Shown here: one piece after another, positions 1 through 6,604 of the stretch | Layout: the number at the start of each line of letters is the position of its first letter | How positions within the stretch are numbered: position 1 is the first letter of the stretch | Assembly: GCA_020024815.1 (NCBI GenBank) | Contig: JAHHTE010000035.1 | Location: 1 to 14,650, forward strand | DNA: 14,650 nucleotides | Source of the DNA: Mailhella sp. | GTDB taxonomy: Bacteria > Desulfobacterota > Desulfovibrionia > Desulfovibrionales > Desulfovibrionaceae | Reading direction: 5' to 3' | Program-made: the position numbers and the translations under genes | The notes under the pieces: model-generated | What the model was told of the DNA's origin: nothing | What the model saw: the letters and a program-made list of their open reading frames with translations, nothing else | Databases searched by the model: none

Positions 1-26
1 AATTTAATAATATCCTCTAATAAGTA

Positions 27-1403
27 TTATTTTCGGAAAAGTTTATTTTGTAATTCTGCAATTGTTTTTACATGAAAAGGAGATTTTTCTTCTAATGGGC
101 AAAAAATTGGAGAATAACCAAGTTTTGTTGCTTGTGTGAATCGTATATCATGGGCAGAAACAGGACGAATTTGTCCGTTTAAATCTACTTCACCCCAAAA
201 AACAGCTCGTTCTGGTAAAGGAATATCATAAAAAGAAGACATAATTGCAGCAACTAATGCAAGATCTAATCCTGGTTCTTGTAAACGCATTCCACCACCA
301 ACTTTTGCATAAATATCCACTTGTCCAAAATTTAACCTCAAGCGTTTTTCTAATACAGCTAACAATAAATGTAATCTATTAACGTCAAAACCTAATCCTG
401 TTCTACGTGGAATACTAAGGTAACTTTTAGTTACAAGTGCTTGTATTTCAACAGCAAAAGGTCTTTGTCCATCAACTGCCATAACAATAGCTGTACCTGA
501 TAGGGTGGAATCTCTAGCTCCTAAAAAGAATGTTGAAGGATCTTCCACAACAGAAAGTCCTTTTTGTTTCATTTGAAAAACAAGCAATTCTTGGTTTGGT
601 CCAAAACGATTTTTAAGAACTCGTAATAAACGAAAAACTTGTTTTCTATCACCTTCTAAAGAAATAACAGTATCTACAAGATGTTCAAGTAAGCGTGGTC
701 CTGCTAAATCACCTTCTTTAGTAACGTGTCCAACAAGAATAAGGGCAGTGTTATTTTTTTTGCAAACTTCTACAAGTTCAGTTGCACATGCTTTTACTTG
801 GCTCACATTTCCTGGTAACCCTTCTGCCATATCAGAACTAACAGTTTGAATTGAGTCAACAATTAAAAGATCAGGGGCTTGTGTTTCTACAATATCAATA
901 ATATCTTGTGTTCTACTTGTGGAAAGGGCAAGAAGATTTTCATGTAATACACCAAGTCTCTCGGCTCTTGCTTTGATTTGTGGTAGTGATTCCTCTCCAC
1001 TTGCATAGAGAACAATATGGGGATTTTGCTTATTAATGCATACATCATTAATAATATAATTTCCTGAAGCAACAGCACCTGCTAATTGTAGCAAAAGTGT
1101 TGATTTTCCTATGCCTGGTTCACCTCCAACCAAGATTGCAGATCCAGGAACAAAGCCATTACCTAGCACTTTATCAAGAGCTTCAAGACCACAACCAAAA
1201 CACTCGTGATTATCTAAACTTACGTCTTGCAAAGCTATGGCTTTGCTAGGTTTTATTAGTTTTGAACCTGTCTTTTTAGTTACTTTTTTTACTGTTGTTG
1301 CTTCAAGGCAATTCCACTCCTTACAAATAGGGCATTGTCCTTTCCACTGTAAGGATTCTGCCCCACAATTAGTGCAAATATATGTCTCTTTTATTTTTGT
1401 CAT
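27..1403 (-). CDS. radA: DNA repair protein RadA (branch-migration ATPase)
   Basis: RadA is a RecA-like DnaB-type helicase that extends heteroduplex and processes branched recombination intermediates in the cytoplasm. The 458-residue protein has the full family layout. It has an N-terminal C4 zinc finger (Cys10, Cys13, Cys24, Cys27), a Walker A loop GGEPGIGKST at 93-102, a Walker B strand LLIVDS near 179-184 and the diagnostic RadA motif KNRFG at 264-268. A C-terminal Lon-protease-like domain runs from about 290 to 458, with the usual EPGLDLA segment and no obvious Lon catalytic serine. The ATG is preceded by GAGG five bases upstream, which supports this start. About 15 residues (114-128) appear inserted between the Walker A helix and the strand leading to ASGEES, compared with E. 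coli RadA. The gene is transcribed away from the cytochrome/rnf cluster. The family call is very secure; the insertion is judged from memory of the family. Confidence 0.97.
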   Translation of the reverse strand: MTKIKETYICTNCGAESLQWKGQCPICKEWNCLEATTVKKVTKKTGSKLIKPSKAIALQDVSLDNHECFGCGLEALDKVLGNGFVPGSAILVGGEPGIGKSTLLLQLAGAVASGNYIINDVCINKQNPHIVLYASGEESLPQIKARAERLGVLHENLLALSTSRTQDIIDIVETQAPDLLIVDSIQTVSSDMAEGLPGNVSQVKACATELVEVCKKNNTALILVGHVTKEGDLAGPRLLEHLVDTVISLEGDRKQVFRLLRVLKNRFGPNQELLVFQMKQKGLSVVEDPSTFFLGARDSTLSGTAIVMAVDGQRPFAVEIQALVTKSYLSIPRRTGLGFDVNRLHLLLAVLEKRLRLNFGQVDIYAKVGGGMRLQEPGLDLALVAAIMSSFYDIPLPERAVFWGEVDLNGQIRPVSAHDIRFTQATKLGYSPIFCPLEEKSPFHVKTIAELQNKLFRK

Positions 1404-1529
1404 GTATGCCTCAAAAATATATTTTTTTATAATATAATTTTATTTTGACAAATATTAAAAAAAATATCAAAAGAAATCAATAAGATTTATTTTGTGAAAA
1501 AAATAATTTACAAAAAATGTATCAACCCA

Positions 1530-1557
1530 TTTACATAGCATTTTTTTTTGCTATGAT
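1530..1557 (+). promoter_or_regulatory. Probable sigma70 promoter of the cytochrome/rnf operon
   Basis: A -35-like TTTACA (1530-1535) is followed after 16 bases by TATGAT (1552-1557), which is preceded by TGC and so forms an extended -10. It is the best promoter match in the divergent gap and points toward the cytochrome and rnf genes. The start of transcription would be near 1564. An inverted repeat overlaps the spacer and the -10, so the promoter looks built for repression. No experimental support is available here. Confidence 0.55.
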
Positions 1558-1566
1558 GTGTAGCAT
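1534..1566. promoter_or_regulatory. Operator-like cluster of three TAGCA half-sites
   Basis: CATAGCA (1534-1540) and TGCTATG (1549-1555) form a perfect 7-base inverted repeat around eight T residues. TGCTA (1549-1553) also pairs as an inverted repeat with TAGCA (1561-1565) across seven bases. The three half-sites span the promoter spacer, the -10 and the predicted start of transcription, which is where a dimeric repressor would act. The second arrangement, TTGCTA-N7-TAGCA, recurs at 7687-7705 upstream of apbE. The regulator is unknown. Confidence 0.45.
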
Positions 1567-1699
1567 GATAATAGAAGTATTATTTTATATATCAATAAGT
1601 TAGGTGATAATCTAAGCAATTTGATGATAAAATGAAATAAAAAATTACTATGTTTTTAAAAAGACAAGTTGCATTTGAAGAGTGCGAGAGGAGGGTCTT

Positions 1700-2512
1700 T
1701 TGAAAAATAAACTTATTGTATCAGTCTTATGTATTCTTGGAATAATAAGTGTTGGTGTTTACGTAATGCCTTCTGAGAAGGAAGAAGTACCAACTCGTGT
1801 TCTTCTTGAAAACATAGGTGGAAAAGTTATTTTTTCCCATAAAATGCATGCGGAAAATTATGGCTTTGACTGTGTAGACTGTCACCACGAAAGCTCTGAC
1901 CCACAAAAAGGTGTGTTAAAATGTGGCGTATGTCATGGAGCTATTCCAACTAATGCAGAACTTGCCGAAATTGGAAAAGATGGAGATGGTACAAAACCAC
2001 TTGGCAATATGCCATACCATGATACTTCTATTGTTACAGACAAAAAAGCCTGTTTAACCTGTCATCATCTTGAATATGTTCAAAAAGATTGGGGACATGA
2101 TAAACACAGTGAAGAGTATGGTTTAGATTGTCAATCTTGTCATCATGGTGAAGATATTGAAGCAGAACCAATGAATTGTAATAATTGCCATTTTGATGGG
2201 GCAGAAATTTCATTGAAAGATGCTGTGCATGCTAAATGTGCTGATTGTCACCAAGATTGGTTTGATGAAGGGCTTAAATCATGCAATAAATGTCATGATG
2301 AACTTGATACAAGAAAAGAACTTGCTAAAAAAGGTGATTTTACTATGAATCCAACTTTTGCAAAATGTTCTTCTTGTCATGGCACAAAAGAGCCTCAAGA
2401 ACTTGTTAAAAATAGAATGCAATCATTCCATGATTTATGCATGGGGTGCCATGAAAGTGTTGGTGCTGGACCTTATGGCAGTGATAAATGTAACCAATGC
2501 CACACAAAGTAA
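1700..2512 (+). CDS. Rnf-associated decaheme cytochrome c, membrane-anchored
   Basis: This is a multiheme c-type cytochrome expected to move electrons between the Rnf complex and periplasmic carriers such as cytochrome c3. Starting at TTG 1700 it has 270 residues. AGGAGG at 1689-1694 lies five bases upstream, so I prefer this start to the GTG at 1682, which lacks a ribosome-binding site. Residues 5-23 form one hydrophobic segment after lysines, with no clear cleavage site, so it is probably an uncleaved anchor. Ten CxxCH heme motifs begin at Cys58, 75, 118, 144, 160, 180, 195, 223, 247 and 264. Ten further histidines lie outside the motifs (47, 50, 63, 107, 123, 133, 136, 149, 177, 244), enough for bis-histidine ligation of every heme. 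It is the first gene of the rnf operon, 26 bases before rnfC, as in Desulfovibrio. The direction of electron flow is inferred. Confidence 0.93.
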   Translation: MKNKLIVSVLCILGIISVGVYVMPSEKEEVPTRVLLENIGGKVIFSHKMHAENYGFDCVDCHHESSDPQKGVLKCGVCHGAIPTNAELAEIGKDGDGTKPLGNMPYHDTSIVTDKKACLTCHHLEYVQKDWGHDKHSEEYGLDCQSCHHGEDIEAEPMNCNNCHFDGAEISLKDAVHAKCADCHQDWFDEGLKSCNKCHDELDTRKELAKKGDFTMNPTFAKCSSCHGTKEPQELVKNRMQSFHDLCMGCHESVGAGPYGSDKCNQCHTK

Positions 2513-2538
2513 TGTAAAAAATAAAAGAGTGAGTTATT

Positions 2539-3747
2539 ATGAGGCAGCGTTTCCAAATTTTAAATGATCCTCGTTTTCGCTTGGTATACAATGAAAGAAG
2601 ACCTTTTATTGAAGGACCAGAGCCAGTAAAAGCTCGTTTGAATCGAGAAGGTTTTGATCTTGTTGATGGGTTAAAGAAAAAATCAAAAGTGTATCCTGGT
2701 ATGCTTTTAGCTACACACCCATCTATTGGAAAAGGGGATTTACATTCTCCTATGTATGGAGAAATTTCTGAAATAAATCATAGAAGTATTTTTATTAATG
2801 CTTGTGAACCTGATGAAAGTTTACCACATGTTGAGCCAATAAATATTTTAGAAGAAGGAAAAACAGGTGATGAGCTTATTTTGCAACTAAAGCAAATGGG
2901 TGTTAATACAAAATCATTAGGACAAGATGTAAAAACTCTTTATATTAATGGATTAAATCCTGATCCAGGTGTAACATGGGCAGAACCTATGTTATGCTCT
3001 AATGGACAAAATTTACATGCAGGTATTGAATTACATAAACGTTTATCAAAAGCTGATCGCATTGTACTTGTTGTGCCAAAAGGTATGCAAGTATCTTATG
3101 ATAATATTGATGTTATTCATGTTGAACCTGAATATCCAAAAAGCGTAAACGCTCTTTTAGTTAAAGAAATAACTAAAAAAGAAAACCCTGAAGATGTTGG
3201 TGTGGTTGGTTTGCACAATATTTGGAGCTTAGGACGAGTAGGAACAACAGGTTTACCTCTTATGGAAACTGTTATTACTGTTGGTTCTCAAACAAAATGG
3301 GCTAACTACATTGTTAAAAATGGTATGTGGATAGGGCAACTTCTTGATTATGCTGGCATAGATTTACAAGATGGAGATACTATTTTACGTGGTGGTCCAC
3401 TTCGTGGAGAATGTTTAGATAGACTTGATAGAAGTATTACAAAAGGAACAACAGGGCTATTTGTTGTAGAATCTGGTGCTGTTCCTCCTATGGAAGGCCA
3501 TAGTCCTTGTATTAACTGTGGTGCTTGTATCCAAGTTTGTCCAGCAAGATTAAATCCAAGTACACTAAGCCGTTATGCAGAATTTGCAAATTATAATGCA
3601 TGTTATGTAGAACATAGCACAAGCTGTGTTGAATGTGGTCTTTGTGGATATGTTTGTATAGCTCGCCGTCCTGTTCTTCAATACATTCGTCTTGCAAATG
3701 CAAAAATAAAGCAAATGCATGAATTTGTATGGGAAGAAAATAAATAA
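2539..3747 (+). CDS. rnfC: Rnf complex subunit C, variant lacking FMN/NADH loops
   Basis: RnfC is the peripheral cytoplasmic subunit that in canonical complexes binds FMN and NAD(H). This 402-residue protein aligns over the family core. It has a barrel-sandwich segment near 50-85, a central domain with RGGPLRG at 284-290 (the usual GGPMMG region), and two tetracysteine [4Fe-4S] loops: Cys324, 327, 330, 334 and Cys363, 366, 369, 373. The proline usually found after the last cysteine of the second loop is isoleucine. The N-terminal GGIHP motif is missing. The glycine-rich GGAGFP loop, expected near residue 124, is replaced by a short stretch around NTKSLGQ. The following ECEP is replaced by LNPDP (139-143). 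The long C-terminal extension of E. coli RsxC is absent. Subunit identity is secure, but NADH oxidoreductase activity is doubtful on these residues. The ATG has GAG five bases upstream. Confidence 0.9.
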   Translation: MRQRFQILNDPRFRLVYNERRPFIEGPEPVKARLNREGFDLVDGLKKKSKVYPGMLLATHPSIGKGDLHSPMYGEISEINHRSIFINACEPDESLPHVEPINILEEGKTGDELILQLKQMGVNTKSLGQDVKTLYINGLNPDPGVTWAEPMLCSNGQNLHAGIELHKRLSKADRIVLVVPKGMQVSYDNIDVIHVEPEYPKSVNALLVKEITKKENPEDVGVVGLHNIWSLGRVGTTGLPLMETVITVGSQTKWANYIVKNGMWIGQLLDYAGIDLQDGDTILRGGPLRGECLDRLDRSITKGTTGLFVVESGAVPPMEGHSPCINCGACIQVCPARLNPSTLSRYAEFANYNACYVEHSTSCVECGLCGYVCIARRPVLQYIRLANAKIKQMHEFVWEENK

Positions 3748-3769
3748 ATGCTAAAAAGATGAGTTTGTT

Positions 3770-4729
3770 ATGAGTAATATGGATAAAAAAATACTCTTTT
3801 CGATGAGTGCAGCCCCTTTTTGGCATTGCGGGCGGACAGTTCGTGGAAATAGTATTCATACTGTGATTGCATTAGCTTTAGTGCTAATTATGGCTTTTTG
3901 GCATTGGGGATTACCTGTGCTTGGGGTTGTTGCATTATCTTGCTTTGTTTCAATGCTTACTGAAGAATTTTGGAATAAAGTAATGGGAAGAAGTTCTACA
4001 TTAACAGATGGTACAGCATTTGTTTCTGGTATGTTACTTGCTTGTTTACTTCCTGCAACAGCACCTTATTGGCTTGTTATAATTGGTGCTTTTTGTGCTA
4101 TTACCTTTGGTAAAATGGCTTTTGGTGGATATGGGGCAAACCCTGTTTGTACAGTTGTTGTTGGTTGGGCAATGATATTTGTTTCTTTTCCAATTTATAT
4201 GGATCCAAATGCAATGCTTTTGCAAACAGACTTTATTGACCCACTTGTACGCTTAAAATATTTTGGACCAGCTAACGTTGAAGCAAGTATTCATTTTAGT
4301 GAATTACTTTTAGGAAAACAAATAGGAGCATTAGGTGCTGCTCAAAATTTAGGTATTATTTTGGGTGGAATATATCTTTTAGCTCGCGGTGTTATTCGCC
4401 TTGAGATTGTTGTTTCCTTTGTTTTTGGGGTGCTTTTCTTGGGTGGTATTTTAAATATGGTAAACCCTGAATTATATGCAAACCCTGTTTATCACATTCT
4501 TACTGGTTCAACACTTTTTTGTGCATTCTTTTTAGCAACAGAATTTTCTGGTGCACCTGATAGACCTCTTGGTATGATTTTATATGGTTTATGTGGTGGA
4601 ATGCTTGTTATTATTATTCGGACATACGGCATATATACTGATGGTGCTCCTTTTGCTGTTATGCTTATTAATTTGCTTAGTCCTTATTTTGATATGATTC
4701 AACCAAAACCTTTTGGAGTAAAGCAATGA
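3770..4729 (+). CDS. rnfD: Rnf complex subunit D, membrane protein
   Basis: RnfD is a polytopic inner-membrane subunit of the NqrB/RnfD family and part of the ion-translocating core. The 319-residue protein has about nine or ten hydrophobic segments. Conserved landmarks include LTDGTAFVSGMLLA (78-91), GGYGANP (119-125), the loop before the LGGIYLL helix, and YTDGAPFAVMLIN near 289-301. In the loop where family members carry D-x-x-x-x-ATPL, with the threonine bearing phosphoester-linked FMN, this protein reads TDFIDPL (153-159). Asp157 occupies the threonine position, and I find no other SGAT-like site. The start has GAG six bases upstream, in the same GAGTT...TTATG context as rnfC. The stop overlaps the start of rnfG in ATGA, so the two are translationally coupled. 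Identity is secure; the missing flavin site rests on an alignment by eye. Confidence 0.92.
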   Translation: MSNMDKKILFSMSAAPFWHCGRTVRGNSIHTVIALALVLIMAFWHWGLPVLGVVALSCFVSMLTEEFWNKVMGRSSTLTDGTAFVSGMLLACLLPATAPYWLVIIGAFCAITFGKMAFGGYGANPVCTVVVGWAMIFVSFPIYMDPNAMLLQTDFIDPLVRLKYFGPANVEASIHFSELLLGKQIGALGAAQNLGIILGGIYLLARGVIRLEIVVSFVFGVLFLGGILNMVNPELYANPVYHILTGSTLFCAFFLATEFSGAPDRPLGMILYGLCGGMLVIIIRTYGIYTDGAPFAVMLINLLSPYFDMIQPKPFGVKQ

Positions 4730-5352
4730 AAAGTATATTCAAAATGGTAAGTGTTCTTTCTGTGCTTTGTGCTGTGGCAGGTTTTGTTTTATCATACCTT
4801 AAAATGAGTACAGTTGTTCCTATTGAAAATCAATTACTTACCTATGTTCAAGGTCCTGCAATTTTAAATGTTTTTAAAAATGTAGAAAATAATCCTATTG
4901 ATGACAGAAAAAGTTTTATTCTTGGTGATGGAAAAAAAGTTAATGTTTTTCCTGCAATAGTTGATGGTAAACTTTTTGGTGTTGCTATTGAAGGCTTTGG
5001 ACAAGGTTATGGTGGTGATATTGGGGTAATGGTTGGGTATAATGTGCAAGATGATACATTAGTAACTATTGATATTACTACTCATAAAGAAACTCCTGGA
5101 CTTGGAAGCCGTGTATCAGAAGAAGGTTTTATTAAACAATTTAAAGGAAAACCTTGCACCGTAGCATTGAAAAATCAAGGTGGAGAAATAGATGCTATTT
5201 CTGGTGCAACTGTTTCTTCAAATGGAACTGTTGTGGCAATAAATAATGCTAGTAAAGATTACAAAGCATTAAAAGATGAAATTATTAAAACTTGGAATAG
5301 TGGAGCAAAAAATGAGTTTTTTCAAGGAATTCACCAAAGGTCTGTGGAATGA
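4726..5352 (+). CDS. rnfG: Rnf complex subunit G, covalent flavoprotein
   Basis: RnfG is a single-span inner-membrane protein whose periplasmic domain carries covalently bound FMN and passes electrons within the complex. The 208-residue sequence has one N-terminal hydrophobic helix (about 6-25) followed by the FMN-binding domain. The domain shows ETPGLGSR at 122-129 and the ApbE flavinylation motif D156-A-I-S-G-A-T162, with Thr162 as the acceptor. The start codon overlaps the rnfD stop by four bases. The last 41 bases overlap the beginning of rnfE in another frame. A flavinylation motif here and an apbE gene downstream form a matching pair. Length and motifs are typical of the family. Confidence 0.95.
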   Translation: MKSIFKMVSVLSVLCAVAGFVLSYLKMSTVVPIENQLLTYVQGPAILNVFKNVENNPIDDRKSFILGDGKKVNVFPAIVDGKLFGVAIEGFGQGYGGDIGVMVGYNVQDDTLVTIDITTHKETPGLGSRVSEEGFIKQFKGKPCTVALKNQGGEIDAISGATVSSNGTVVAINNASKDYKALKDEIIKTWNSGAKNEFFQGIHQRSVE

Positions 5353-5995
5353 GTTACCTCCTTTTAGGTTATTGTTAGGTCTTTGTCCTGTTCTTGCTAT
5401 TACCAAGAATGCAAATAATGGACTTGGCATGGGCTTAGCTGTATTATTCGTGCTTGTGCTTTCAAATATGATTGTTTCACTTGTACGTGATATTATCCCT
5501 AAAAAAGTAAGAATTGCGTGTTTTATTATTATTGCTGCAACCTTAGTTGTTGCTGTTGAGCTTTTGATGCAAGCGTATGCATATCCATTATATCAACAAC
5601 TTGGTATTTTCGTACCTCTTATTGTTGTAAACTGCATTATTTTGGGTCGTGCAGAAGCTTTTGCAGCAAAAAATCCAGTATATCTTTCTATTGCTGATGG
5701 ACTTGGAATGGGTATTGGTTTTACATTATCTTTGACATTTCTTGGTTCTGTTCGTGAAATTTTAGGTGCTGGTTCAATTTTTGGTTATTCACTTTTTGGT
5801 GAAAGTTTTGAACCATTTCATATAATGGTTGAAGCTCCTGGTGCATTTATTTGTCTTGGCGTTATTTTAGGATTTATGAACTATTTATCAAAAGTTCAAA
5901 ATCGTAGAAGAGGACTTGATAAAAAGAATGTTGGTTCTGCTTGTTCAGTATGTGGAGGTTGCACAGCTTGCTCTAGAGGCAATGCTTCAGCTTAG
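5312..5995 (+). CDS. rnfE: Rnf complex subunit E, with cysteine-rich C-terminal tail
   Basis: RnfE is one of the two homologous six-helix membrane subunits (with RnfA, NqrD/NqrE-like) at the center of the complex. I place the start at ATG 5312, giving 227 residues. GGAG lies seven bases upstream and the protein then begins MSFFKEF, as expected for the family; an in-frame ATG at 5276 would add an unlikely hydrophilic lead. The paired cysteines thought to hold an intramembrane [2Fe-2S] cluster are Cys25 (GLCP) and Cys108 (VVNC). The last 20 residues are unusual: after a basic stretch the chain ends with Cys211, 214, 217 and 220 in CxxCxxCxxC spacing, which could bind metal or an iron-sulfur cluster. 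E. coli RsxE, as I recall it, lacks this tail. The gene overlaps rnfG by 41 bases, and rnfA follows after 12 bases. Confidence 0.94.
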   Translation: MSFFKEFTKGLWNELPPFRLLLGLCPVLAITKNANNGLGMGLAVLFVLVLSNMIVSLVRDIIPKKVRIACFIIIAATLVVAVELLMQAYAYPLYQQLGIFVPLIVVNCIILGRAEAFAAKNPVYLSIADGLGMGIGFTLSLTFLGSVREILGAGSIFGYSLFGESFEPFHIMVEAPGAFICLGVILGFMNYLSKVQNRRRGLDKKNVGSACSVCGGCTACSRGNASA

Positions 5996-6007
5996 TAGGG
6001 AGTTAAT

Positions 6008-6580
6008 ATGAGTATTTTTGAACTTTTTATTTCAGCCATTTTTGTTAATAATATAGTTTTGAGCCAAAACCTTGGTAACTGCCCTTATGTTGGTTGTTCT
6101 AAAGAAAAAGGTGTTGCTCTTGGTATGGGAGGAGCTGTAATTTTCGTTATAATTATGGCTACTGTTTTTACTTGGCTTACTCAAAAATATATTTTAGTGC
6201 CTTTAAATGTAACGTATTTACAAACATTAGTTTTCATTTTGATTATTGCATCATTGGTGCAATTTGTGGAAATGTTTTTGAAAAAAGCTGTACCTCCTCT
6301 TTATTCTGCACTCGGTATTTTCTTACCTCTTATTACTACTAACTGTGCGGTTATGGGGGCAACTCTTGTTGTGCAAAGAGAAAAATATGACCTTTTAACT
6401 GGTGCATTATATTCTTGTGCTTCTGGGGTTGGTTTCTTATTAGCATTACTTCTTATGGCTGGTATTCGTGAACGTTTAGAAACATTACGTGTACCTAAAG
6501 CAATGGCAGGAACACCTATTTCTCTTGTTATGGCAGGGATTATGGCACTAGCATTTATGGCTTTTAAAGGCATGATTTAG
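6008..6580 (+). CDS. rnfA: Rnf complex subunit A, membrane protein
   Basis: RnfA is the six-helix integral membrane partner of RnfE and has opposite topology to it. The 190-residue protein matches the usual family length. The conserved cysteines are Cys25 in LGNCPYVG and Cys113 in TTNCAVMGA; in homologs this pair coordinates an intramembrane [2Fe-2S] center. An additional Cys30 follows the first, where E. coli RsxA has valine. The ATG at 6008 has GGGAG about six bases upstream. Spacing is 12 bases to rnfE and 24 bases to rnfB, consistent with one transcript. Confidence 0.96.
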   Translation: MSIFELFISAIFVNNIVLSQNLGNCPYVGCSKEKGVALGMGGAVIFVIIMATVFTWLTQKYILVPLNVTYLQTLVFILIIASLVQFVEMFLKKAVPPLYSALGIFLPLITTNCAVMGATLVVQREKYDLLTGALYSCASGVGFLLALLLMAGIRERLETLRVPKAMAGTPISLVMAGIMALAFMAFKGMI

Positions 6581-6604
6581 CAAACAAGGACAGGGATAAT
6601 TATT

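Larger units (their letters stand above)
1404..1699. other. Divergent intergenic region between radA and cytochrome/rnf
   Basis: These 296 very AT-rich bases separate the divergent radA and cytochrome genes. I see no credible coding sequence. The rnf-facing promoter and its overlapping inverted repeats (1530-1566) are listed separately. For radA, a weak candidate on the minus strand is TTGATA (1470-1465), 17 bases, then CAAAAT preceded by TGT; I would not rely on it. The transcript leading to the cytochrome would have a leader of about 135 bases, with no riboswitch I can recognise. Confidence 0.6.

Noticed and set aside
1491..1514. TTTGTGAA/TTTACAAA inverted repeat resembling a Rex or CRP/FNR-type site
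   Set aside because: The half-sites are separated by about eight bases instead of the four (Rex) or six (CRP-type) expected, and one half has a mismatch. In such A/T-rich DNA this is weak.
1682..1699. GTG at 1682 as cytochrome start
   Set aside because: It would place the excellent AGGAGG inside the coding region and adds acidic residues before the signal anchor. TTG at 1700 fits the ribosome-binding site and the anchor.
3512..3859. 115-codon minus-strand frame across the rnfC/rnfD junction
   Set aside because: It is antisense to two conserved rnf genes, has histidine/leucine-rich shadow composition and no ribosome-binding site; I treat it as incidental.
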